Assembly (NCBI GenBank): GCA_030652115.1
Contig: JAUSBK010000011.1
Location: forward strand, 1 to 64,000
Direction of reading: 5' to 3'
Origin: Coriobacteriia bacterium
GTDB lineage: Bacteria; Actinomycetota; Coriobacteriia; Anaerosomatales; Anaerosomataceae
DNA length: 64,000 nucleotides
The notes beneath the pieces were generated by a model that saw nothing but the letters and a program-made list of their open reading frames with translations, searched no databases and was not told where the DNA came from. Positions 37,666 to 46,070 of the stretch are shown one piece after another. Each line of letters opens with the position of its first letter. The stretch's first letter is position 1. A program made the translations under genes and the position numbers.

Positions 37666-39258
37666 CTACTCGTTGATGATCCGCATCGCCTCGTCGCGAT
37701 ATGCATCCATGATGTAAGGGAGCCCCGAGATGTCCGCAGACTCGTGCGTGAGCGCGGCCACGTCTGCGCGGCTGATCGTGTCGAGCTTCATAGTGCGCGA
37801 GCCGCTCATCAGCTGCTGCAGGCCGACCTGGATCTTGTCGGCGAACGTGTACACCGCGATGGCGCCGAGCGGCATGTTGTCGACCTCGTCGCCGTACTTG
37901 GCCCGAAGCGTCTCGTAGGAGACGAAGATCTCCTCCTTGGTGCCGCCAAACTCGGAGACCGTCTTCGGCAGGTCGTTCGCGGCCAGCCAGTTGCCGATGT
38001 TCTTGCCCACGAAGCCGGGGATCATCAGCGCGCGGCCCATGCAGACGGCCTTCGCGTACGGGGCGCCCATGGCGAGTACCTTGAACACGTGGTCTTCGGT
38101 GGAGAAGCCACCGGCGATGGCGATATCCGGAACACGCTCGCCCTTGGCGGCGAGTGTGTCGCACAGCTCCTGCGTCATGCACTGCAGGTAGAAGGTGGGG
38201 ATGCCCCACTCCTCCATCATGCGCCACGGGCTCATGCCGGTGCCGCCGGGCGCGCCGTCGATGGTGAGCAGGTCGATGCCGTACTTGCTCGACCACTTGA
38301 TGGCCATGGCAAGCTCGCGCATCGCATAGGCGCCGGTCTTGAGCGTCACGCGCTTGGCGCCGAGATCGCGAAGGCGCTGCACCTCGGCCGCAAAGCTCTC
38401 CTCATCGATGAAGCCGAGGCGGCTGTGGCGCTCGAAGTGCTTGATGGCGCCCTCACGGTAGCTTGCCTGGATGGCCGGATTCGACGGGTCGGGGGTCACG
38501 AGGTAGCCGCGCTTCTGCAGCTCGAGCGCGCGGTCGAGGCTGTCGACTTTGATCTCGCCGCCGATGCACTTGGCGCCCTGGCCCCACTTGAGTTCCATCG
38601 TGGTCACGCCGAGCTTCTCGACGCAATACTCGGCCACGCCGAGGCGGGTGTCTTCCACGTTCATCTGCACGAGGATGTCGCCGTAGCCGTCTTCCTGGTA
38701 GCGGCGGAACAACTCCACGCGGCGCTCCATGTCGGGAGCCTTGGTGACCTTGCCGTTGGCGTCACGCTCGAGGCCGGGGTCGATGCCGCAGACGTTCTCG
38801 CCGCACACGATCGAGACGCCGGAGATAGCAGCGCCGATGGCGAAGTGCTCCCAGTTCTTCCGGGCGATCTCCGTGGAGCCGAGCGCGCCGGTGAAGATCG
38901 GCACCTTCATCTTCACGCGGTTGGTCACGCCGAAGGAGGTCTCGGTGTCGACCATCGGGAACAGCGTGTTGTCGGGGTTGCCCTCAACGCCCTCGGGGAG
39001 GCCCTTCGTGCCGAGCGCGTAACCCATGATCTGGAGGTGCGAGTAGTCGATCGGGTAGTCCTTGTCGCCGCCTGCGGTGATCTCGCCGAAGGGGCCGGGG
39101 TAGATGACCTCACGGCCGCGGAACGACGACTTGAAGACCTCGCAGTTGCCACGGCAACCGTCGATGCAGCGTGTGCAGATGCCCGAGCCGGGGACCACGC
39201 TGCGTGATCGGTTGGTGGTCTGGGTGGCGTCGTTGGCGTTGGGCTGCTGAAGCGTCAT
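37666..39258 (-). CDS. FMN-binding glutamate synthase family protein
   Basis: GltB central/FMN-domain protein, 530 residues, without the N-terminal glutaminase domain. An N-terminal cysteine cluster CTRCIDGCRGNC (about 28-39) suggests an iron-sulfur site. The TIM-barrel FMN and substrate region includes LKWGQGAKCIGGE, TIDGAPGGTGMSP and IAGGFSTEDH. In this family ammonia or a partner amidotransferase supplies nitrogen and ferredoxin-like proteins supply electrons. It is divergent from glnA, pointing to nitrogen assimilation. ATG 39258 is chosen because upstream frame lies on the promoter. Confidence 0.9.
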   Translation of the reverse strand: MTLQQPNANDATQTTNRSRSVVPGSGICTRCIDGCRGNCEVFKSSFRGREVIYPGPFGEITAGGDKDYPIDYSHLQIMGYALGTKGLPEGVEGNPDNTLFPMVDTETSFGVTNRVKMKVPIFTGALGSTEIARKNWEHFAIGAAISGVSIVCGENVCGIDPGLERDANGKVTKAPDMERRVELFRRYQEDGYGDILVQMNVEDTRLGVAEYCVEKLGVTTMELKWGQGAKCIGGEIKVDSLDRALELQKRGYLVTPDPSNPAIQASYREGAIKHFERHSRLGFIDEESFAAEVQRLRDLGAKRVTLKTGAYAMRELAMAIKWSSKYGIDLLTIDGAPGGTGMSPWRMMEEWGIPTFYLQCMTQELCDTLAAKGERVPDIAIAGGFSTEDHVFKVLAMGAPYAKAVCMGRALMIPGFVGKNIGNWLAANDLPKTVSEFGGTKEEIFVSYETLRAKYGDEVDNMPLGAIAVYTFADKIQVGLQQLMSGSRTMKLDTISRADVAALTHESADISGLPYIMDAYRDEAMRIINE

Positions 39259-39310
39259 TACTGGGTTCCCCCCTGGGGACAGAGGCCACACGGCCCGGTG
39301 GATTTCGGCT

Positions 39311-39338
39311 ATTGTAACGCGTAGGAAATCCAGCACAA
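39311..39338 (-). promoter_or_regulatory. Promoter of the glutamate-synthase-like gene
   Basis: On the leftward strand: -35 TTGTGC (39338-39333), 16-nt spacer, -10 TACAAT (39316-39311). It sits in the 122-nt gap shared with glnA. Confidence 0.65.
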
Positions 39339-39380
39339 ATGCTTTGGAAACAACCAGCGCGACGAATACGAGGAGAGGTC

Positions 39381-40709
39381 ATGCCCCAGGAGCTTCGCAA
39401 TGATGTGGTCCAGACGATCAAGGACCAGAAGATCGAGTTCATCCACCTCTGGTTCACCGACGTTCTCGGCTTTCTCAAGAGCTTCACGATGGACGTGGCC
39501 GAGCTCGAACTGGCGATGACCGAGGGGATGGGCTTCGACGGCAGCTCCATCCAGGGCTTCGCGCGCATCCAGGAGTCGGATATGGTTGCGTACCCCGACC
39601 CCACGACCCTCAAGATCCTGCCCTGGCGCACGGGAGGACAGCTCGTGGCGACGATGTTCTGCGACATCGTGCGTCCGGACGGTACGCCGTACGAGGCGGA
39701 TCCGCGCTTTGTGCTCAAGCGCCAGCTCAAGCGCGCTGCAGCCATGGGCTACGCGATGTTCGTGGGCCCCGAGCTCGAGTACTACTACTTCAAGGACGAC
39801 ATGGGCACCGAGGTGCTCGACCATGGCACCTACTTTGATCAGACGACGCGCGATCTCGCGATCGACCTGCGCAAGGACACGGTTCGCGCGCTCAAGCGCT
39901 TCGGCATCCAGGTGGAGTACAGCCACCACGAGGTGGGCCCGAGCCAGCACGAGATCGACCTGCGCTACGCCGAGGCGCTCAACATGGCCGACAACGTCAT
40001 GACCTACCGCGTCGTGGTCAAGGAAGTCGCGCAGCAGAACGGGGTCTACGCCTCGTTCATGCCGAAGCCGATGTTCGGCGAGGCGGGCAGTGGCATGCAC
40101 GTGCACCAGTCGCTGTTCAAGGACGGCAAGAACGCGTTCTACGACGCGAACGACCCGTTCCACCTCTCGGCCACCGCGAAGAGCTACATCGCCGGCATCC
40201 TCGCGCATGCGCGCGAGACGACGCTCATCACCAACCAGTGGGTGAACAGCTACAAGCGGCTCGTCTCGGGCTACGAGGCGCCCGTGTACATCTGCTGGGC
40301 GCACCGCAACCGCTCGGCGCTGGTGCGCGTGCCGATGTACAAGCCCGGCAAGGAGAACGCGACGCGCGTGGAACTGCGCTCGCCCGATCCGGCGTGCAAC
40401 CCATACCTGGCGTTCGCCGTGATGCTGGCCGCCGGACTCGACGGTATCGAGCGTGGCCTCACGCTTCCCGCCGACGTGACCGATGACGTTTACGAGATGA
40501 CGCAGGCCGAGCGCGACGAATGCGGCATCGGCACACTCCCCGGCGACCTCGACGAGGCGATCGTGGAGATGGAGAAGAGCACGCTCGTGCGCGAGGCGCT
40601 CGGCGACCAGGTCTTCGAGTACATCCTGCGCAACAAGAAGGCCGAGTGGATGAACTACCACACGCGCGTGACACCCTACGAGCTCGAGGAGTACCTGCCG
40701 CTCCTCTAG
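39381..40709 (+). CDS. glnA: Glutamine synthetase, type I
   Basis: Makes glutamine from glutamate, ammonia and ATP. The 442-residue length and lack of a ~25-residue insert fit the GSI-alpha group. Motifs: GFDGSSIQGFARI, the metal-binding VGPELEYYYF, and SGMHVHQSL near the catalytic site; NRSALVRVP contacts substrate. ATG 39381 follows GAGGAGAGG. Divergent from a GltB-like gene, so together they may run a GS/GOGAT-type cycle. Confidence 0.97.
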   Translation: MPQELRNDVVQTIKDQKIEFIHLWFTDVLGFLKSFTMDVAELELAMTEGMGFDGSSIQGFARIQESDMVAYPDPTTLKILPWRTGGQLVATMFCDIVRPDGTPYEADPRFVLKRQLKRAAAMGYAMFVGPELEYYYFKDDMGTEVLDHGTYFDQTTRDLAIDLRKDTVRALKRFGIQVEYSHHEVGPSQHEIDLRYAEALNMADNVMTYRVVVKEVAQQNGVYASFMPKPMFGEAGSGMHVHQSLFKDGKNAFYDANDPFHLSATAKSYIAGILAHARETTLITNQWVNSYKRLVSGYEAPVYICWAHRNRSALVRVPMYKPGKENATRVELRSPDPACNPYLAFAVMLAAGLDGIERGLTLPADVTDDVYEMTQAERDECGIGTLPGDLDEAIVEMEKSTLVREALGDQVFEYILRNKKAEWMNYHTRVTPYELEEYLPLL

Positions 40710-40731
40710 GTGGCCGGTGTCGAGAACACGA

Positions 40732-40757
40732 GGAGGGCGCCCCGAGGGGCGCCCTCC
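40732..40757. terminator. Terminator between glnA and the large secreted gene
   Basis: GGAGGGCGCCCC (40732-40743) and GGGGCGCCCTCC (40746-40757), 12-bp arms; the two-base gap means inner pairs open to form the loop. It lies between two convergent stops and can serve both. Confidence 0.8.
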
Positions 40758-40780
40758 GTCGTTCATTGCAGGCAGGGCTG

Positions 40781-43700
40781 CTACTTGAAGAACACCAGTC
40801 CGCCGCTGTAGTCGGCCACGTACACCCGCCCCTGGCTCACCGTGACTGCGTTGCACTCTCCGGCGGTGGGAGCCAGTGCGGCCAGCTGCGGAGCGGCGGG
40901 GTCGTCCCACGCGATCTTGGCAAGGCCCGCCGCGCCGAATCCTACGTAGAACACGAGCTTACCGTCGACGAGTGTGTAGTCGGCCTTGAAAGCGCCTCCG
41001 TCGACATCCTCGTAGCCGGGCACCCACTGGAGCTTGAAGCGACCGGTCTCGACTGGCCGGTAGTCGTACACCAGCTGGCCGGTGAGGCTCTTCTTCCAGG
41101 TCTCAGTGGGCTTGGTCCCCTCGGGCAGCGGTTCGATCAGATCCGCAAGTGAGTAGCACACCACGCCGAAGCTGTCGTAGCTGAAGTAGGCGTAGTCGCC
41201 AACGACGAGAACATCGGTGGCCTGGCCGTCAGCGGCGCCGACCTTGCCGTCCTCGAGCTTGATGGGTTCGAACACCTTCACGAGGTACATGTTGCGAACG
41301 TCAGTCACATCGACCACACCCACGCCACGAGGTCCGCACGCCACGAACGCGTAGACGCGGGCCGTGTCGGGATTGGTCCACAGCGCGATCCCCGAAGCGG
41401 TGCCGAGCGGCGGCTGGAGCATACCCGCGCCGACATTGCCCACCACGAAGCCGCCCTTGGGGTTGGTCGGGTTCTTCGTGGTGTCGTAGACCGTGATGCC
41501 GTTGCTACCGTCCGCGGTGTAGGCGTAGTTGCCCTTGATGACCGCGTCGTAGGCGTGATCCTGGTACTGAAGGCCCTTCACGGTGCCCCACTCGGCGTTG
41601 TGCTCAAAGCAGTCCGTGAGCGCGAGCGGCAGCAGGACCGGCGAACCTACCGCACCAGTGCCGCTCTCAACGGCCCCGACCTTGACGCGCCTCAGTCCGA
41701 GGCTGGCGCTTCCCGTCCACACAGTGTCGGTGGCGTCATCGAACACGACGTTGGTGGCGTGCGATGCGGGATAGATCTTCGTCGTCCCGACCGTGATCGG
41801 ATACTCGTCCTGCAGCGTGTTGCCTACGACGTGGACGGCGTCGGTGGCGTACCCGTCGGCATCAGTGATGTTCCACGCCGAGACACCGTGAGGACCGTCG
41901 GCAACGTAGATGTACTCATCCGAGCTCGCGATGCCCTGGGCGTGTCCGATGGACATCGTCTGAGTGGGCGATCCATCGGGCGCCGCACCGATCTCCGGGG
42001 TCGACGGGAAGTAGACCGGCACCGCGAAGCGGTCCTCCATCGCTGCGGCATTCAGATCGAAGATGTCCACGAAGTTGAAGCCGCCTGCGCCCGCGCACTC
42101 CAGCAAGTCGACCTGTCCTGCGGACGTGACGTCCATGCCGTCCATGAGCAGCAAGCTGTTGCCGTGGCCGTTGATCTCCGTCGTGGCCAGCAGGCACGGG
42201 TACTCGTACATCCACTTCGGCATCGACTCGTTGTCGCTCGGATCCCACGCCGACATGTCGAAGCTGGTGATGAACTCGAAGTCCGGCCAGTGGTTGCCGA
42301 GGATGTCATCGGTGTCGTTGTCGTAGGGCGCGCCTGCGCCCTGCCAGTTCTCCGGCGTCGCCGCGTCCTCGATGATCATCAGGCCTGCGAAGTGCTCGGT
42401 GAGGAACACCCTGCCGTCGGCCACCTCCACGTCCACCACGCCCGACTCCTTGAGCATCCCTGCGCCGAAGTAGGGGAGCAGGCTGCGCGACTGCTCGCCG
42501 GTTGGCTCGTCCGGCCCGTTAGCCGGAACAGCCGGCACGTAGCCGAGGTAGTCAGCCGTGAGGAAGGAGTCGGCTGTAGCCGTCTGGCAGCCGGTGACAT
42601 CGACGGCTACCATCCCGCCGAGTGAGTACGCGATGTAGGCGATCTGCCGGGCACCGTAGTCCACCACATCGACGCCCTGCGCCTTGTAGTAGAACTTACC
42701 GTAGCGGTCGAAGTCAGCCCACGGAGTGGGCGCAACCACATCGTTCTTCATGACGTTGGTGATCTCGAAGCTGGTCTGCCGGTAGTCGGGCAGGCCCGTG
42801 AAGCTGTCCAGGAATGGCTCCCCGGTGGCGGGATCGGTGGCGACCTGCGTGGCCACGTCCATGCCACAGAACCAGTCTTCGGCTACGGACGCATCGGTGT
42901 AGAGGTTGTACCGGCCTACCTGCTCGAGCGTCGCCGGATCGAAGATGCCAAGGCCCAGGCTCCCCATCGGAACGAACAGCCGGTTGCCCACGAGGTCGAT
43001 GCCCATCGGGCCGCCCCACGCGTTCTCGCCTGCGTACTGCAGCGTGTAGACCTCGGCGTCGATGGCGAGCGTGTCGTCGGCCTCAAGCACCGGACCTGTC
43101 TGTGCAAGCACGTTCGCGAGCGCCGTGCGGTGGATACCGTACCCGTAGTCGGCGATCCACAGCGTGGTGCCGTCGGTGACGAGGCCGGTGACCGGAGCGG
43201 TCGTGCTCTCGACGACGTTGCCATACAGGATGGCTCCACCGCCTTCGGTGAACGTCACGCCGTCCTTGTAGTAGTTCAGTCGGACCGCAGGCTTGAGCGC
43301 TATCGCACGCGGGTCCGTGATATCAGCCACCACGATGCCCGCGGTACCGCACGACAGCAGCGCGTAGCGGGCCATGCCCACCGCGACGACATCGATGTCG
43401 GTGATGAACCCGGGGGCGTATGCGGAGTACTGTTCACCTTTGGCGGTGCCGACAGTGGTGGCTACCAGATGGCTGCCGATGTTGAAGAGCGTCCACGTGC
43501 CGCCCTCGAATTCGAAGGTCGCGACAGCCGTTGATGAGCCGCCGACCTGGACGTTCTGTCCGAGGAACGGGTACAGGTCAGTTGGCTGCACGAATACGGA
43601 GACCTCAGACTCGGACGGCACATTGTCCGCTCCGGTCACGGATAGTTTGAAGATGAGTTCGGCGTCGGCGGCTACTTCGAGCGCACTGACGTCGGCTGTT

Positions 43701-44467
43701 GCCTCCGTGGAACTGACTGTCTGGAGCGGGACTTTGGGGCCGGATACCTGCGTCCACTGGTATGCGGCCGGTTCGCCCGAGAGCGTTGCGGTGAGCGTGA
43801 CGGTGGACGTGCTCTGTTCGACGAAGCGCACTGGATCGGCCGCAAGCGCGTCGATCGAGACGCCGCCGGAGGCCACCCGGGAGAGTGCCACGTCGTAGAC
43901 CGCGGTCTGCCCGCCGGTGATCGCTACCGGGCCGCTCGTGAAGTTGGAGTATCCGGTCCGGGTGACACTGACAGCAACCTCGCCCGCGGGGACGTTGACG
44001 ATCGTGTAGATGCCGGATGAGTCGGTCAGGCCGGTGCCGCCGCCGGGAGTGACCGTCACCATGGCGGCGCTGAGCGGCGCCATGGTAGTGGCGTCAGTGA
44101 CGCGGCCCGTCAACGTCCCCTTGAGCGAGATCAGCTTCACGTCGAGTGTATTGGCCCGTCCTGCCTTGACCGCGAAGCCCGTCCGCGTGAACGGGGAGTA
44201 GCCGTTGGCGGTGCACGTGACGCTGAACGTTCCCCCGGTCACGGTCATGCTGTAGCGGCCGCCGGCGTCAGTTGTGGCTCTGAACGTACCTTGGCCTCCG
44301 GTACCGGTTGCCGTGATCACGGCACCGCCGATCGGGGCGCCGCTGTCCATATCGGTGACGGTGCCCGAAAGCGTCGTAGCGCGCGCGGCCGAGGCCGGCG
44401 CTGCGAACGCGGTGAGCATGACCGCTGCCAAGACGATTGAAAGCAGGCGTCGAGAAAGTGGATGCAT
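40781..44467 (-). CDS. Large secreted protein with carboxypeptidase-regulatory-like and LVIVD-type repeats
   Basis: The 1228-residue exported protein has a signal peptide (1-28, ending APASAA). Two carboxypeptidase-regulatory-like beta domains follow (about 32-110 and 113-190; GTVTDMDSGAPIGGAVI, GRVTDATTMAPLSAAMV), then an Ig/PKD-like domain (about 205-295; YQWTQVSGP). The remaining ~900 residues form a beta-propeller-like region with recurrent segments such as YALLSCGTAGIVVADITDP, close to LVIVD repeats. No sortase motif, C-terminal membrane helix or DUF5648-like repeat is seen. Ligand and role are unknown; an extracellular surface or matrix protein is inferred. GAGGGGGG precedes the ATG. 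Confidence 0.85.
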   Translation of the reverse strand: MHPLSRRLLSIVLAAVMLTAFAAPASAARATTLSGTVTDMDSGAPIGGAVITATGTGGQGTFRATTDAGGRYSMTVTGGTFSVTCTANGYSPFTRTGFAVKAGRANTLDVKLISLKGTLTGRVTDATTMAPLSAAMVTVTPGGGTGLTDSSGIYTIVNVPAGEVAVSVTRTGYSNFTSGPVAITGGQTAVYDVALSRVASGGVSIDALAADPVRFVEQSTSTVTLTATLSGEPAAYQWTQVSGPKVPLQTVSSTEATADVSALEVAADAELIFKLSVTGADNVPSESEVSVFVQPTDLYPFLGQNVQVGGSSTAVATFEFEGGTWTLFNIGSHLVATTVGTAKGEQYSAYAPGFITDIDVVAVGMARYALLSCGTAGIVVADITDPRAIALKPAVRLNYYKDGVTFTEGGGAILYGNVVESTTAPVTGLVTDGTTLWIADYGYGIHRTALANVLAQTGPVLEADDTLAIDAEVYTLQYAGENAWGGPMGIDLVGNRLFVPMGSLGLGIFDPATLEQVGRYNLYTDASVAEDWFCGMDVATQVATDPATGEPFLDSFTGLPDYRQTSFEITNVMKNDVVAPTPWADFDRYGKFYYKAQGVDVVDYGARQIAYIAYSLGGMVAVDVTGCQTATADSFLTADYLGYVPAVPANGPDEPTGEQSRSLLPYFGAGMLKESGVVDVEVADGRVFLTEHFAGLMIIEDAATPENWQGAGAPYDNDTDDILGNHWPDFEFITSFDMSAWDPSDNESMPKWMYEYPCLLATTEINGHGNSLLLMDGMDVTSAGQVDLLECAGAGGFNFVDIFDLNAAAMEDRFAVPVYFPSTPEIGAAPDGSPTQTMSIGHAQGIASSDEYIYVADGPHGVSAWNITDADGYATDAVHVVGNTLQDEYPITVGTTKIYPASHATNVVFDDATDTVWTGSASLGLRRVKVGAVESGTGAVGSPVLLPLALTDCFEHNAEWGTVKGLQYQDHAYDAVIKGNYAYTADGSNGITVYDTTKNPTNPKGGFVVGNVGAGMLQPPLGTASGIALWTNPDTARVYAFVACGPRGVGVVDVTDVRNMYLVKVFEPIKLEDGKVGAADGQATDVLVVGDYAYFSYDSFGVVCYSLADLIEPLPEGTKPTETWKKSLTGQLVYDYRPVETGRFKLQWVPGYEDVDGGAFKADYTLVDGKLVFYVGFGAAGLAKIAWDDPAAPQLAALAPTAGECNAVTVSQGRVYVADYSGGLVFFK

Positions 44468-44484
44468 CGGTGTTCCCCCCTCAG

Positions 44485-44504
44485 AGTGTGACGTGCATCA
44501 CACT
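44485..44504. promoter_or_regulatory. CRP-like palindrome upstream of the large secreted gene
   Basis: AGTGTGA-CGTGCA-TCACACT, containing TGTGA-N6-TCACA, the exact CRP half-site spacing. It is 18-37 nt before the ATG at 44467. A -10-like TACTCT (leftward) lies just upstream, so bound protein would probably repress. Confidence 0.6.
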
Positions 44505-44596
44505 GAGAGTACCGCACCGGCGCGAACGGTGGAAGCGATCTGGCCCAGAATCGTGCAGCAGTCCGTCGAACGGGCCGTTCCGGTCGTTGAGCGGAT

Positions 44597-44616
44597 GCCG
44601 CTGGGCCCCCAGCGGC
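44597..44616 (-). terminator. Hairpin downstream of the protease-like operon
   Basis: GCCGCTGG (44597-44604), loop GCCC, CCAGCGGC (44609-44616), 63 nt past the leftward stop at 44679. The rest of 44505-44678 shows nothing else. Confidence 0.6.
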
Positions 44617-44678
44617 TTGCGAGCAGCAGTGTGGTTTCTGCGGCTACCGGTGTCGACCGCGTGCCGCGGGTGCGGGCA

Positions 44679-44957
44679 CTAGTCTTGTGCCTCCGGTCGT
44701 CCGACGTCCTGAATCACGACCGGCACGCCCTCGACCTCGCGGGGGATGTTCTCGGGAATCGCCAGCGGGTTCTCGAGGCCGACGACGATCGCTGTATCGC
44801 CGTTCTCATCCCGGCCGAGTCCGACGCTCAGAACTCCGCGGAGACGCATCAGCTTCTCGGCATGACGTGTGAGCACGTCGGTCGCATGCGGGGAGTCAGG
44901 CTTGCTTCCCCCGCCGAACCAGCCGCTGATGGTGTCCAGAATGCCGCGTCGTGTCAT
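44679..44957 (-). CDS. Stand-alone propeptide-like domain next to the trypsin-fold gene
   Basis: The 92-residue protein has no signal peptide. After a tryptophan/glycine-rich start (GWFGGGSK), its fold-bearing part reads LMRLRGVLSVGLGRDENG, then AIVVGLENP, then IPREVEGVPVVIQDVG. The same pattern (VxxxGIG, IVxxV, hP...pV.V..G) appears at residues about 22-78 of the upstream 330-residue protein. I infer a free copy of that N-terminal domain. The start lies 1 nt past the upstream stop, so the two are translated together. It may act as an inhibitor or chaperone for the neighbour; untested. Confidence 0.75.
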   Translation of the reverse strand: MTRRGILDTISGWFGGGSKPDSPHATDVLTRHAEKLMRLRGVLSVGLGRDENGDTAIVVGLENPLAIPENIPREVEGVPVVIQDVGRPEAQD

Positions 44958-44958
44958 T

Positions 44959-45951
44959 TCACAACCCTACGTCGAGTCCGGCAAAGACGTGCTCGATCCG
45001 ATTGACGAGCGTGCTCGTCTCACTGCCTGCGAACAGCAGCCCCACTATGTTGTTCCCCAGGTCGACCACTGCCGAGCCGCTGTCGCCGCCCTGGCTCATC
45101 GCCCCGGCCATCAGCTGGTCCGAGAAACGGGCGACACGGTCGGCGCTGTAGCCCACGTCCACCGTTACGTCCACCTGCTCGATCTCACCCATGGTGAGCC
45201 CGGTCGTGCGGCCGCTCTTGCGGATGCGCATGCCCAGTTCGGCTGCGGCCTGCCCGGTGATGGCGCCGATTCCCAGGATCTCCGAGGAGACCAGTGCGGA
45301 ATCGTCCGGCAGGGCGGTTGCAGCGTCGACGAGGTTCGCGGCCGACCGCTCGCTCACGACCTGCATGCGCGCACTGCTGCCTGCAAGACGGGCGAGAGCA
45401 TTGAGTCCCGAGGCTACGCCCTTCGCGAAGGCGCACGAGCTGTCCCCGCCGGCCATCGTGATGGGCACGAAGCGATCGAGCGTGGCGATGCGATCGGCAG
45501 ACGCCCCCCCGTCGATCGGGCCGGGCTGGAGGATCACGTCACCCGGTGCGCCGGCGTTGCAGTCGGCGAACACGTGGTTGTTGGAGAGGAGCAGGACCTG
45601 CTCGCCGCGGTGCACGACGCAGCCGAGCGTGCCTGCGGTGATAGAGGCATGGCCGATGCTCACACCGCCCTCGGCCGGTCGCCAGCGCTCGGTGGGCGCC
45701 TTGAGCGCGCGGAACGGGCCGGTCGCGACCACATCGGTCGGGAAGTCCCCGAGACGGACAGGGACCATGTCGGCAGCGGAAAGCGCCGAAACGGGCACCT
45801 TCTCGGTGACCGAGCAGACGATCGAAAGCTGGTCTGTGCGCACGCCATCGCTCACCTTGTAGCCGATGCCGGTGGCGACGACGTTCGCGCGAGCGTGTAG
45901 TTCGTCGCGAGCCGCCGCAAGCGCGTGCGTGAGTCCCTCGGATGCGAGCAC
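44959..45951 (-). CDS. Trypsin-fold serine protease-like protein
   Basis: The 330-residue protein has a chymotrypsin-like core: histidine in LLLSNNHVFA and nucleophile serine in GGDSGSAVVD, about 120-310. The region before it (1-100) is a propeptide-like alpha/beta domain. No signal peptide is seen, so it may act inside the cell or leave by another route. GTG 45951 follows GGAGAGGGGG. The catalytic aspartate cannot be assigned by eye, so activity is not proven. Confidence 0.8.
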   Translation of the reverse strand: MLASEGLTHALAAARDELHARANVVATGIGYKVSDGVRTDQLSIVCSVTEKVPVSALSAADMVPVRLGDFPTDVVATGPFRALKAPTERWRPAEGGVSIGHASITAGTLGCVVHRGEQVLLLSNNHVFADCNAGAPGDVILQPGPIDGGASADRIATLDRFVPITMAGGDSSCAFAKGVASGLNALARLAGSSARMQVVSERSAANLVDAATALPDDSALVSSEILGIGAITGQAAAELGMRIRKSGRTTGLTMGEIEQVDVTVDVGYSADRVARFSDQLMAGAMSQGGDSGSAVVDLGNNIVGLLFAGSETSTLVNRIEHVFAGLDVGL

Positions 45952-46070
45952 CGTGCCCCCTCTCCGGGCGAGTGTACCCGAGCGGAAGCGCAGTTAGTGC
46001 GTCATAACGTGGCTGCTCTGCGGTGCGTGTAAGCGGTCGTTTCGGTGACGCTTCGGTACGGGCTCTGCCG

